Assembly: GCA_951812925.1 (NCBI GenBank)
Contig: OX638372.1
Span: forward strand, 86,759,058-86,823,057
Origin: Calliopum simillimum
Lineage: Eukaryota; Arthropoda; Insecta; Diptera; Lauxaniidae
Direction: 5' to 3'
DNA: 64,000 nucleotides
The notes beneath the pieces were generated by a model. That model was not told the DNA's origin and made no database searches. It saw nothing but the letters and a program-made list of their open reading frames with translations. Position 1 is the stretch's first letter. Every line of letters starts with the position of its first letter. This document shows, piece by piece, positions 33,900 to 45,547 of the stretch. The position numbers were made by a program, and so were the translations under genes.

Positions 33900-34215
33900 C
33901 GTACTACTCTCAAATATGCACGTGCTTGCGGAGGAGAGCTATAGAGTTGGATATGTACGAATGAGAAAACTTCTGCATGGCTGTTAGCGGTTTTTCCACA
34001 ACAAAAGATGACAGCGGCGCTCAGTAGTAAAACAGCGGTTGGCCGGTTGACGTGTGTGCAATGTGAAACGGAAGCGTGATACAAACAACAAAGACAGAGA
34101 GTGCTCGGTAGCCTTTGCTAGTGATAGATAGGCAAAAAGTGTGCGCGCCGTGACTTTGAATACGTTGATGATGGGCCGTTTTTGAATGTGCGAAGATATT
34201 TGACAAAATGTCCAG
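33900..34215 (+). promoter_or_regulatory. Candidate promoter and alternative first exon
   Basis: This stretch is less AT-rich than its surroundings, with CG-containing words (GGCCGGTTGACGTGTGTGC, GTGCGCGCCGTGAC), and repeat-free. It ends in ATGTCCAG|GTAGGA: a start codon at 34208 followed by a donor-like site. It could be the first exon of the gene whose coding exon is at 37592, or noise. No TATA box or initiator was assigned. Confidence 0.3.
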
Positions 34216-35069
34216 GTAGGAGGGAAAAATCAAAAGAAACAAAAGATAAAAAATGATAAATGCAATGATGACAGGTGGAATGAAGCTACATAAATATGAT
34301 ATGACATGTTAAAGTGACATTTCAAAATGCGAGAAATATATGCAATATATCTATAAAATATGCAGAGCTGCTTAAAAATCTCTGAATGCAAACAAAAAAT
34401 CAATAGTGAAAAGATAAAAATAAATTGTTTGCGATTTTTTTGTGTGATGAAGATGATTTGATTTTAATGTGGAAATTAAGAAAAATAATGTATGTATCTT
34501 ATTTAATAAATTGAAGAATTCAGTGAAAACTAAGAAATGCATTAAAATTGTGTATCGAAATTCCACGAATGAAATAACAGGTGCGGTAGATTTGTTTATA
34601 AAAAAAAAGAACAATAAAAATTATTTAAAATAAATCGGAATCTACATTTAAATAATACAAAAAAAACAGCTGTGTTTAATCATCAGCACAAGAGAAAATT
34701 CTGCTGAAACAGAAACGTAAAGAAATATTTAAATATTTTTTCAGTTACAAACTGATAGATACGAAAACATGTAGATGTAGCTAGAAAACATAAAGGTGTA
34801 AAAAAACGTGTTCAAAAGGTAAAAACTGAAAAAAAAGGTTTTTGCCTGTTTCTTTCTTGTGCTATTTTTTCTCTCATTTTTGTATTTATTCGTTTTGTTT
34901 TTCAATAATCAAAGCGTCGCGCCGGTTTTTGTTCTAATACGCCGCATATTGTTGTTGCCGTCGTCCGTCGTTTTCGACATTTTCGTCGGTTTTGTCGATG
35001 TTGTTGTTGTATACGTTCGTCGTTTGTTTTAATTGCAAATGAAACAAGTTAAATTAGCAAATATTTGCT
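34216..35069. other. Presumed intron or leader sequence
   Basis: AT-rich, with a CG-containing block at 34915-35030 (CGCGCCGGTTTTTG, GTTGTTGCCGTCGTCCGTCG, GTTGTTGTATACGTTCGTCG) typical of fly gene 5' regions. No open frame. Confidence 0.35.
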
Positions 35070-37030
35070 TATTAAATCGCGAGCATTTAAATAAAAATCT
35101 GAAAAATATTATAAAATAGTAAAAAATATCTACAAGATACATAAGCATAAAGTGAAAAAGTAATTAAAGGTTTACAATGCTTAAAAATACACAACATGAA
35201 GAGTGCTATACTGCAGCTATAGTAGTGGAATTAAAAAAAGATACAAAAGTATCTGTTAGCTACAAAATAAAAATTTCACAGTTAACGTTAAAGAAATGAA
35301 ATAAGCTTTTAAATCACGAGCATTAAAATAAATATCTAAGAAATATCATACGTATAAAGTATCTATAAGATACATGAGTATAAAATAACTAAATGTTTAC
35401 ATTGCGCAAAAACCTTAATGTGTAAAGTAATATCCTGAAGTAAAACTAAACAAAGATGCAAAAAAATATGTTAGATACAAAATTTAAATTTCATAGTTAA
35501 ATTAAAGCAAACAAACTTTTAAATATTTACCATTAAAACAAAAATCTAAAGAATATAAAGTAACTCCTCTACGAAAGCTGTATCTACATGTAAACCAAAA
35601 AAAAAAAAAAAATATCTTAACATATGAAGATGTAAAGATCCACAACCAGCTAAAATTAAAAAGCATTGAAATTAAGCAAATATACAAATCTATCTGTTAG
35701 ATACGAATTAAAATCTTCAAAATACAGAATAAGTATTAGAGAAAGATATCACATTAAATCAAGTGCATCATCAAAAAATTATTAATCACAATAATATTTA
35801 TCTACTAGATACATGTAAACCTAAACTGTATCTACAAGCTGCAATCGTGTAAAAATCTACAGCATGAACGGTGATATCGTAAAATTGGAGCATAAGAGTT
35901 AAATATGAATACGTAACTTTTAAATACAAACTTAAATCGCGAACATAAAAATTAAGATCTAAAGTAACGCATAATAAAGTATCTACAAAATTAATATCAT
36001 ATAAAAATCCACAGTTCGAAAAAAAATAATATACAGAATCTCATGCAACGGATTTAAACAAAGATACAAAACTATCTATTACTTAAAAAATTTAAATTTG
36101 AAAGTTGTAGAATTAAGCCTAAAGTGAAAAGTATCTACAAGTTAATATTGTGTACAAAACCACAGCTTGTTATTAAAAAATTGAAATAAAACAAAGATAC
36201 AAAAGTTTCTATCAGATGGAAAATTTAAATTTTATCACCTATTAAATATTTCTTATACTCCACTATATCAAGGAAACACAAAAATCCAAACTAACTGCAT
36301 ATTTATCTACACATCTTAAATTGCTGTTTAAAAATTAATTGAAAGTATCATTTGTATTAAACAACAAATGTAATTGTGTGCGGTACATATTTTCAAAAAG
36401 ATACAATATTTATGAGATTGGTTTCATCGCAATACAACAGTAACTAGTTCCAATCTGCTTTTCAACACAACAAGCTAATGTATAACAATTAAATTTAAAA
36501 ACTACGAAATGGATTATTAATGTTTCAAGTGTGTTAACTTAAGCAATTAAAAGCATCTGTGAGATACACTTGTTGAAGCGAAATAAAAAATTTTTAATGT
36601 ATTTATCATGAAATTGGCAGGTGAAGCATATATATTACGAAAAAATATAAGTAGAAAATTTATACTCAAGGATTGACAAAGCTAGATACAAAGATATTGA
36701 AAAATATCTGTGAGAACGAATTTCAAAATTCACTATCTTGTAGTGTTAATTATATATAAATGAAGAGTATTCAATAATAATAAGAGGAAAGATATGAGAA
36801 AATGCCAATTTGTGTTACTATTTTGAAATGCATCCGAGAAATATGGTATTATAGCGAAGCGTATCTTGAAGGCTATTCCATTTCAAGCTATAAAATAAAT
36901 ATTTTATGAATATAAAAATTAAAAATTAAACTATTGGTTTGCAAATCTATATTTAAGTAATTAGTAACTATCCGTACGATACAATTAATAAAGTTTAACT
37001 TTGGTATCCGAGAGATACGGTCAATAGTGT
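35070..37030 (+). repeat. Degenerate GATAC/GTATC tandem array in a gene leader
   Basis: About six diverged units of roughly 170-240 bp are visible from 35070 to 36240. Each unit has the order 'aaatc(g)cgagcat.aaaataa', 'tatctacaagatac', 'gtttacaatg' or equivalent, 'aaatccaca.catg', and AAAGATACAAAAGTATCTGT with a following AGATAC. Further isolated cores run to 37030 (36409, 36563, 36687, 36975, 37014). At least 13 GATAC words occur on the plus strand, many paired with GTATC to make small palindromes. It lies directly upstream of the start codon at 37592. Confidence 0.65.
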
Positions 37031-37591
37031 AGTACAAAAAACATATTTGAGGCAATAAATAAAAATATTTAATAAAACATCTTAATTTCAAAATTTTATC
37101 TAACGGATAAATGCAACTTTAATGTGAAAAGTATTAATCCAAGCTTATAAAATCAAAGTTCACAAATTTTTAAGTGCAATAATAAAAACAAAAAGTGTAA
37201 TCCCTCTTAAAATTTTTAAAGAAAATCCTTCATAATCCACGCATCATCATCTTTAAATTTCATTAAACCCCGTGTCAAATTTTGTGTGGGCTTTTTGGAA
37301 ATCTATTTTTGGAATATAGCAGCAACAACAACTACAGAAACTCCAACACCTCGTCCAAATTTAACCAGCTACATACATGCATTAATATAAATTCTATATA
37401 TACGGATACGTATCATCTGCGGAGTATAACATAATTTTGCCTGACAACCAACTCATGCATACAAATCCACCCATTGATTTTATGCTTTGACGGACACCCA
37501 CAAATTTCGAGTGTTTTCTACGTCGTTGCTATAGCAGCAATTTTGCAGCATCCTTGCAGAATCCTTGCAACAATAACAAAAAGCTAACAAC

Positions 37592-37667
37592 ATGGGTCGC
37601 CGGCCATTTAACCGCGTTTGCGCTGTAAATTATCCCAGCCGTGTTGAGGGTTGGTTGGATGTTTGTG
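37592..37667 (+). CDS. First coding exon of an unidentified gene
   Basis: The ATG at 37592 is in good fly context (ACAACATGG). It opens 25 codons with non-AT-rich codon use that read MGRRPFNRVCAVNYPSRVEG followed by WLDVC. The exon ends in a consensus donor, TGTG|GTGAGT at 37667/37668 (phase 1). The region before it carries typical leader features (CAACAACAACTACAG words, no long upstream frames). No matching downstream exon is visible to the end of the window, so the next intron is at least 26 kb or the exon is a relic. I do not recognise the protein; VEGWLDVC could begin a PH-type or other domain, but that is a guess. Confidence 0.6.
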
Positions 37668-37984
37668 GTGAGTTTTCTATTTTTCTCAAATATTTTACCC
37701 AGTAAAAAAATTTGTATCGACATAAGTCATTTAGGATGTGCCAAAAATTTATTAATTTTTAACAATTTAAAGCCAGTTTAAGGGTAAAATATAATAAATA
37801 TAAAAATTACATTTGCAAACAAGAGCCAAGGTTTAAGTGGCGGCATATTAGCCACACATAGACCAAAAAGGTCCATAGTGATTATAAAACAAGAGCCAAG
37901 AAAATTTCAGAGTTTTAAGCAAAAGTACACGTAATCTAGCCTTGCCTTTGAGAATATGAAAGGAAACTTCAGTGCGGAATAAAC

Positions 37985-38235
37985 ATATTTATTCTGTCAG
38001 ATAGCAAAGCGGTATTATTGGACAATGAAATTGCAGATGAGCTCACTAGAAAAGCATTATCAACACAACTTGTTGAGATTGCTCCTACTCTACTGCCATG
38101 GAGTTCTATAAAATTTTTGCCTAAACAATTACTGGGGAAAAAAGTTCAAGAAGGCTGGGGTCACACCCTGGGTAACATAAGACCTAAATAATTGCCTGGT
38201 TAGGAAACATCTCTTCAACATGTGTTTCATTCAGT
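37985..38235 (+). pseudogene. LINE RNase H-domain relic
   Basis: One frame reads LSDSKAVLLD, directly followed by NEIADELTRKALSTQLVEI, then PWSSIKFLPKQLL and WGHTLGN, before stops at about 38191 and beyond. The SDSKA and NEIAD motifs are the second and third acidic sites of the RNase H domain at the C-terminus of Jockey/I-type non-LTR elements. About 50 residues that normally separate them are missing, so this is an internally deleted relic. The remaining gene is absent. Confidence 0.65.
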
Positions 38236-38749
38236 ATGAATTCTGTTATGAAGAAGAGGCAACAGTTGAAGTTATTATATAATGTATTTATCATGAAGAC
38301 TTTATTCGTTAAATCTGATCTTCATGTTTCTAGGAGATATCGTGGACCGAAATATTAAAAAAACTGTTTTTTTTGCACTTTTTTTAATCTATTTTGGTTG
38401 AAATATCTCTGAAAAAACGATATCGACATAATTTAAAGTAGGTTTTAAAGACAAAGGATAGGGCTTTCGAGTACCTTACCAGATTGAGTAAACTTTCGAG
38501 AAACTGAAAGAAACCGTCCTATTTCTATATTTTTGTGTTAAATGGAGAATTTTATTTAGAAAATATTCTAATGGTCCAAACAAACTAATCTTTTATTTAT
38601 TTTTCAATTTCTTGTGGGAGTTGTTAGCGTTGCAACACAGCTGACTTCCGCCCTTTTAGCATTTAAAGGGATATTTAAACTTATTTTATGTTGCTTGCAG
38701 GGTTTAACTTCCTGGGGAAGTAAAAAAACTTGAACAAGTCCTTCATATA
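38236..38749. other. Non-coding; solo MITE end
   Basis: TGACTTCCGCCCTTTTAGCA at about 38642 matches the right end of the 7700-7878 MITE. GATATCGTGG...ACGATATCG near 38335-38430 is a loose palindrome. No gene. Confidence 0.45.
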
Positions 38750-39944
38750 AAGGGTGTTTTTTTTAGAGGTTTGTTTTTCGAATAGAGATAAAACTGGCAT
38801 TTTGTGGTCAAATCTGGCAACTCTAATGTCATTTATGTTCAGTTTGGTTTGCCATTTCATCATGAACAGGTTGACAAAAGAACAACGCTTGCAAATCGTG
38901 CAAATTTATTTCGAAAATAATGGTTCAGTTCGCGAAGTTTACCGCAAGCTCCGTCCATTTTATGGTCGACATAATCGTCCATCAGAGCAATTAATTCGGT
39001 TAACCATGGATCGTTTTCGCACTACGTTTACTCTATGTGATAATACGCATCCGCAGAGACGTCGAACAGAGCGCACCGAAGAAACAATTGCCGCTGTAGA
39101 GCAAAATGTTGAAGAGGACCCGAATGAATCGATTCGCCACCGTGTACAGCAATTGGAGCTTTGTCCATCAACTTTATGGAAGATTTTGCGCAAAGATCTT
39201 GGCTTGCGACCTTACAAGATCCAGCTTGTGCAAGAACTAAAGCCGCGAGACCATGCAATGCGTCGTGATTTTGGTGTATGGGCCGAAAATGAGATTGATC
39301 TCGATGCTGATTTTCATCGCAAAATTTTGTTCAGTGATGAGGCTCATTTTTGGTTGAATGGCTACGTCAACAAGCAAAATTGCCGCATTTGGAGTGAAGA
39401 GAATCCACATGAGACCCTTGAGACGCCAGTACATCCACAAAAACTGACTGTTTGGTGTGCTTTATGGGCTGGTGGAGTCATTGGGCCATACTTCTTCCGA
39501 AATAATGCTGGAGAGTCATGCCACACAGCGCACGTCACAATCGATTTATTGAAGGAACCATTCGATGAGCGCATAATTTCGCGGAATGGACCTGTCAATT
39601 GGCCACCAAGATCGTGTGATTTGACACCATTGGATTATTTTCTTTCGGGATATGTGAAGTCGCTCGTCTACGCCAACAAACCAGAAACGTTAGGGGACTT
39701 GGAAGCCAACATTCGTGGCGTTATTGCCGACACACGGCCCCATATGCCCGAAAAAGTGGTTGAAAATTGGACCTGTAGAATTGGCTTTATTCGAGCCAGC
39801 CACGGCGGCCACATGCCCGAAATCATATTTAAACATTAATGGCATAAATTTATCCTTCTAATAAAGTCAAATTGATGGACATTAAAATGATTTTCTTGTG
39901 TTTTATTTCAATTCGAAGTTCTATACCTCTAAAAAAACACCCTT
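38750..39944 (+). mobile_element. IS630-Tc1-mariner transposon, internally deleted, 1195 bp
   Basis: Terminal inverted repeats AAGGGTGTTTTTTTTAGAGG (38750) and its complement (39925-39944, one T fewer) are flanked by TA at 38748-38749 and 39945-39946. Weaker inverted similarity continues inward (CGAAT..A.ATAAAAC). A single transposase frame fills the interior. The ends are almost perfect, so the insertion is fairly young. Confidence 0.9.
38862..39839 (+). CDS. Mariner-superfamily transposase lacking its middle catalytic segment
   Basis: The frame from the ATG at 38862 encodes 325 residues, beginning MNRLTKEQRLQIVQIYFENN. (An upstream in-frame ATG at 38754 lies inside the terminal repeat and is less likely.) The N-terminal helix-turn-helix (about residues 1-60) is of the DUF4817 type. 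The DDE_3-type catalytic domain has the first aspartate in LFSDEAHFW (D159) and the third in DLTPLDYF (D258). Between GPYFFRNNAG (about 217) and CHTAHVTIDLL (about 220) the usual stretch with the second aspartate (family motif QQDGA) is absent. The deletion of roughly 35-40 codons kept the frame. The protein should bind DNA but not cut it. The C-terminal end (GHMPEIIFKH) is complete. Confidence 0.9.
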   Translation: MNRLTKEQRLQIVQIYFENNGSVREVYRKLRPFYGRHNRPSEQLIRLTMDRFRTTFTLCDNTHPQRRRTERTEETIAAVEQNVEEDPNESIRHRVQQLELCPSTLWKILRKDLGLRPYKIQLVQELKPRDHAMRRDFGVWAENEIDLDADFHRKILFSDEAHFWLNGYVNKQNCRIWSEENPHETLETPVHPQKLTVWCALWAGGVIGPYFFRNNAGESCHTAHVTIDLLKEPFDERIISRNGPVNWPPRSCDLTPLDYFLSGYVKSLVYANKPETLGDLEANIRGVIADTRPHMPEKVVENWTCRIGFIRASHGGHMPEIIFKH

Positions 39945-39946
39945 TA

Positions 39947-42418
39947 TTAGTCTTAGGACATTTTTTAGCTATATAAGTAGACTTCTTGATGTACTTTTAA
40001 GTAAACAAAATAAGAAGTTACATTTTATTTTTTTCTGGAGAACCACAGGTGGCTCCAAGCTGAAACTTGGAGGATTCATATTTTAAAAAAATGTAATTTT
40101 TTCGGTTTTTAGGTTAGAATATATCAAAAACTATACAAGATAGAGCAATTCTAAAGTTGGATTTGAATTCAGCATCGCAAAGCACACCGAATGTGATTGT
40201 TTTGATTTTTATTTGTTGTAGTTAAACTTTTTTTTTTTAAGTGGTAAAAATGGCTCAACTAAAAAGAGGTTTTCTCGAAGGGGTCATCGGATCGGATTTT
40301 CTGGCCAATGGGAAAGTGATCACAAAAGCTGATAGAACCAACCTCCCTTTTCGGTTTTTGTTGTAATTTGTTTACAATAATGCTGTCGTTTAAGAACACT
40401 ATATTAGTACAATGTTTAGAATTAGAATCAGATCGAATTGAACGTATTTTAGACTAAGAACTCATATTGTTTTCTTGTGAAATCAGTATAAGCTCAAAAC
40501 AAAGGTTCGGTCACACAGGACGAGATATCGCTTACTGCTGGATCATTCCGCGTTCTATATGGCCGGGCATTAAATTGTCTGAATGTGATCTTTTGCGCTT
40601 ACTTTACATTCACACATTTTTTTCGTTTTATGGTTCTTTTACTCCAACTACTTTTGCCAGGAGACGTTTCCTACATCATTGCGCCTTCTACTTGTAGACT
40701 TGGCAGTGCACTTCGTCCGGCGGTTTAAGCAGAGTGTATCCATTTCACGCTCATTTGTGAAGCTTGAGCTGTATAAGTTGTTCTCTATAGTAGATTTTAT
40801 TCGAGCTATGACTGGGTCCGTGGTGAAAGTCGTTTTGTCACTGATGGTTTTGTGCAATAAACTTTAAACCCCATTTAGAGTTGTGGTCTGTCAGATCATT
40901 TCGAAACTATGATATATTTTAAGCATTTTTTAGTGATAAAAATACCTAAAAAAATGACATATTTTATTCTTTTGGAATACCGCTACATGGAGGTTTAAGT
41001 TTCTTTCTTGAGAGTAAGGAAACATTCCCTCAATGTGATAATTTCATAATTTGACTTTTTCTTGGAATTGTTTGTTGCTGAAAATTAAATAATCTTAATA
41101 AAATAATAAAACACAATACGTATGTGCCAAGCATTCCATTAAAATTATTATCGAGTGTTTTTGTTTGTACCACATACACATACGTGTGTTTTAAAAAATA
41201 AAAAGTGCGAAATTACACATAAATAAATTACTAACCACAATATAATGACGATATAAAAATAAGAAAAAACTTTCGTCTGTGTGGCTGACGTTATCAGTAT
41301 TACTTAATTCTTCTTCTTCAAGAACGTGGGCTTCATAAAGTAGCAATATTATTGTTCTTTAGGTCCATGAAAGTAGAGCTTAATATAGATACGACTATGT
41401 ACCGTATGTGTTTATTTCAAGAAGAAAAAAAGTAATAACTTTCAGATGTATTATTTCAAGTATCTGAATTCAGAAGGTTTGGCTTACGTTGGTTGCAATA
41501 ACATGCGATTAAAAACAGATGCGTTTGTTTCTTCTTGAAGTCGGTTTTGGTGATTTTATTAACTTTAATTACGTAACATTAAAGGAATTTCAAAAATGTT
41601 ATCTTTTTGCAAATTGTCAGTTTCTGATCCAGCGACAAAGGCTAGCAAATTTTCTGTTTTTCTATTATGAGTCAAATGAACCACCTCAGAACTTAAACGT
41701 AAAAAAGCCTTTGAAAAAAAAAAAAATTATATTTTGCCTATTAAAGATTTTTGAAATATTTTTTTTTATATTTGGCATAGATCAGGGAATAAAATGATAT
41801 ATTTTTTTGCGTGAAATTTTTCATTTATTATAGAAATAAATAAAATGATGTTATTCAGATTGTGCCTTCCAATCATGAAATCTGTTAAACAGATGCTCTT
41901 TTATTAGTTTTATATAGATTCACAACTCTGATTAGCGGGATATAAGCTGTTTTGCGTAATGAACCTTGTCCTGATCAATCCGAATAATCAAGTTTTAACT
42001 GTATTTACACACTTTTAGAACAAGCTAAATCATCTAAAAACGTTCTAAAATCTGACCAAAATTAAAGCAAAAAATTGCTTTTAAGCTCACAGTTAAACAA
42101 ATGTTTTATATATTTTAATTCAAATTTTTCTTTTTTGCGAACTTATGAAAACATACAAATTTTTGCATAATGAGCCTATGATGTTTTTATTTTGGTTTAT
42201 TCACTTCTTTCGCTTCTTTATTTCACTTTATTTTTAATTTGTTTGTTTGTTTGCCTTATAAATTTCATGTGTTAATTAAATAAAAATTTTAAAACGAGTT
42301 TTTTTGCATTTTCTGTACCCTACATCAAGGGTATATCGCCTTCACTTTGTTCTTCGATTTACATGCACACCCTTAATGTGCGAAAATGTACCTGATCGTC
42401 TTTTTGAATTGAACTAAG
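39947..42418. other. Non-coding; one dispersed repeat
   Basis: 40105-40185 carries the 'ttaggttagaatatatcaaaaa...ggatttgaattcagcatcg' repeat also seen at 1975-2040. The frames at 40467-40867 and 41519-41797 show no domain and are not supported as genes. Confidence 0.4.
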
Positions 42419-42420
42419 TA

Positions 42421-42687
42421 TATGGGCATTACTCAGAAACTTTTAACCTATAGTTGTCGTCAAGTTTTGATGTCAAACGGGTAACGTGCATGGTATTAAT
42501 TCAGTAATAGTAATGATTTTTTGTGAATATTGGCCCGCGCGCATATTGTTCAAACATTAACAAGTATGTGCATTAATTTTTTTTGTCGAAATATATGGAA
42601 TTTGCGCCAATTCAGTGGTTGCACGTTACGCGTTTGACATCAAAACTTGACGACAACTATACTTAAAGTTTCTAAGAAATGCCCATA
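42421..42687. mobile_element. MITE with TATGGGCATT ends, 267 bp
   Basis: TATGGGCATTACTCAGAAAC (42421) faces the complementary end at 42687. The arms continue through ATAGTTGTCGTCAAGTTTTG and GTTACCCG/ACGTTACGCG-like blocks for about 80 bp each side. TA flanks both ends (42419-42420, 42688-42689). Consistent with a mariner-type MITE. Confidence 0.75.
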
Positions 42688-42689
42688 TA

Positions 42690-45330
42690 AGTTTTTCACT
42701 TTTAATTAGACTTTTTTCGACGCAAATTCAACTTTTTCCAATTAAAATTAAGATTTTTACAATTCTTTTATTTACAAAACTTTGTGCAAAAATTAACCTT
42801 TTTGCAGATCATACTATTCCTTGGTATATGGATGAGTATTATGTCTACCAAACACCTTGCTAAAACTCAGAGATTGGACGAGGGGATTTAGCACTCCACA
42901 CATAAAATCACATTGCTATAAGTTTTCTACCCCAAGTTAAACCTTTACCGAATCAAATTAGCCTTATCATAATTCAAATAAACTCTTTCGCAAATCAAAA
43001 GAAATCTTTTCCAAATTAAATTAACCTTATTTACATAGTTCGCGTTCATACGCACATTATTCATGTTTTTAACTCCAAGTATCTCAAAAGTCCTAAAGTA
43101 ATGGGACAGTTCTGAAGAAAGTTACTTTGGGAATTACATTCAGCTGCACGAAAAAACTTTGTAATTTGTGTAATTCGAAAAAACCTTCTATTAGTCCAGT
43201 AAAACTGATCAAAAAAGTTAGAGCAAAGAATATTAATGTTATTCAGGGTCAAAAATTGGGAAAATCCGTTTTCATTTCAACTATCTCGCTAACGATGCCT
43301 TGATTTTTTAGCTGAGTTAATTTTCCATAGAATAGTTCTGAAAACATTTTTTGTGTGATTTAAAGCTTTGGAGATAAGTGAAATTTTAATTTCTGATCTA
43401 ACAAAAAAAGTATATTCACGACATTTGAGGCTAAATGACGAAAAGAAGGATCAAGTTTTATGGATCGTAAAGTCTAACTTCACTGGACTGTATTTTCTAA
43501 ACTATAAGTCGTACAAAACCAAATTCTCAGAACTTTTATATTTATTTTCTAGTAATGGTTTGCGAAAGCTCTTCATAGCATATATGCTAAACAATATACT
43601 GACAATTATTTAGATTTTATGACCCTCACTTAATACAGTGTAGGGTGTTAAATTTTTGACAAAGCGAAAGATAATACTAACTGTTTTAAACCCTACACCC
43701 AGGGTATATTCACTTTGTCCTTCCGTTTGTAATGTATAAACAGAGATGTGGCAGGCATATTCTTGATCAGCGTCACCGCTTGAGTCCACTCAGCCATGTC
43801 TGTCTGTCCAAAGCACATACTAATACAAGAAACAGTAAGGTCGAGTTCTGACTAAAAACTTGTTGAACTCAGACAGAAAAGCGTGGCACCTCCCATATAA
43901 GCAAATGCTGTAATGCAAGCGTTATTTCAGGTAGTTCAACCAAATTTCCCACATACACTATGATGAAGTTAATTCAAGCATACCGCCAATTTCGACAAAA
44001 GGGCAAGACACCTTCCATATAAACAAAAATGGTGTAGGGTGTTAAATTTTTGACAAAACCAAAGGTAGCACTTACTGTTTTTTTTCCGTTGGATTTTATA
44101 AAAACTTTTAAGTTTAAAAACGTACGATGTGGCAACACAACGTGTTGTTGATGTGTTGATTTTACAATAATCAGGCATATTGTTGTTGTTTCTGATGTTG
44201 CTATTTATTTAGTAAGTGACATTGAACCTTTTAAACGCGGCTTAAAATGGTAAATAATTATATATTGTGTAAAAATCAATGTAAAAGAAGCACAATAAAA
44301 AAAAAGAAAACAATTTCAATAATAATAAAGAAATAAAATAAAAATATGCTTAATGCGCTTAAGTAAAGTTTTAGTAGCAAAATCGACATACACACATATG
44401 ACTACATATATTGACGAGTATGCATGAGTTTGTAGACAAAAGCCCACCGCACCTACTTACTCATATATATATTTTTATTACCTTCTTTGATTACACTTCT
44501 TTTTTTCTTCTGTTTTTGAATTTAGCAATTCATTTGTATTCGGCGCACAATTTCATTAAAATATTTTTATACCGAACCGGTGTTTTGCCTTTGCCACCAC
44601 CCCCCCCCCCCCCTCGTCTTCTTGTCTGCCTTATGGGATAACGTGTGCTTTGTGTTACCATATCTCCCCTTATTACTTACCTGTCTGCTGGAACAACCCG
44701 CATGTCTCTTACAAGATTTTTGCTGTAGCTGTTTTTGTTCTTTATTTGCTATTTATTGTGTTTTTTTTTTCGTATTACATCGACATTTCATTTTCTTGGC
44801 ATAATTTTTTTCGCTTTTTTTTTAAATGTTTTACATTATTAAATTTTGAAATCAACAACAGCAGTATTTTTTTCCAAAAACAAGAATGCTTTTTAAACAG
44901 CATCCTGCAGAAACTTCCATACCATGCCAATATGGTGCGTTCGCTTATCGCTGTGATGAATCAGTCACCTGAGGTATTGTAACCTCTGAAAAACTGTTGT
45001 TTCGTTATTTCGTGATATTTTGTTCTAGAAACTTACGATTATATTATTCAGCAAAAACTATTTTTAAAAAACAGAGATCTCAAAGAATTTAATTTTATTC
45101 GTGTCTTTACTTTTTTAGTCATGAAATATGTAGATGTTTCAGCTAGTTTTACTAGTACTTAAGGGATTTGTGAAGCAGAGTGCCCTCCAAACAATTCCAA
45201 GTTTGACAAAAAAATGTATCTAAAAACTTAGTATACATTAAGTTTCTTGTATGCTTGTTATTTAAAAAATGCAAACAGGAAAATTCTAGCTGATCTCCAC
45301 CATGAGATATTGATCAACAACAACACCACG

Positions 45331-45362
<32 letters not shown>

Positions 45363-45547
45363 CAACAACAAAAACGTCTCTCAAATATAGTTATTAGACC
45401 AGTCAAATTAGATATGCGAAAATTATGAAAATTAGGGCTTTTCCCGTGAAGTAACAGTTATAAAATTTTGATGATTCCGCTTTTAGTTATATTTGATTAT
45501 GTTATATATTATATGTATGCATGTCCTTGTTCGAAAATGCAAACTAG
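42690..45547. other. Non-coding; simple repeats and a direct repeat
   Basis: A copy of the GCTAAC module is at 43245-43375. A 26-nt direct repeat (start GTGTAGGGTGTTAAATTTTT) is at 43638 and 44032. A C-run lies at about 44599-44613 and a CAA/CCA microsatellite at 45307-45372. 'ACCCTACA...AGGGTATA' words near 42318 and 43702 belong to a diverged dispersed repeat. No gene supported. Confidence 0.5.
45307..45372 (+). repeat. CAA/CCA trinucleotide microsatellite
   Basis: Interrupted (CAA)n-(ACC)n-(CAA)n tract ending in about ten perfect CAA units. Confidence 0.9.

Noticed and set aside
33833..34242. Minus-strand frames with VVxxYYCC text
   Set aside because: Antisense to the presumed promoter region of the 37592 gene; no support.
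38754..38861. Upstream in-frame start of the mariner-family transposase
   Set aside because: It lies in the terminal inverted repeat, and the encoded extra 36 residues look like translated non-coding sequence; the MNRLTKEQ start fits the family.
40467..40867. Open frames on both strands in a relatively GC-rich stretch
   Set aside because: No domain, splice or codon evidence; I cannot separate it from chance.
44411..44982. Overlapping hydrophobic frames with a PPPPPPPP stretch
   Set aside because: The proline run comes from a simple C-run, and the rest is T-rich low-complexity translation.
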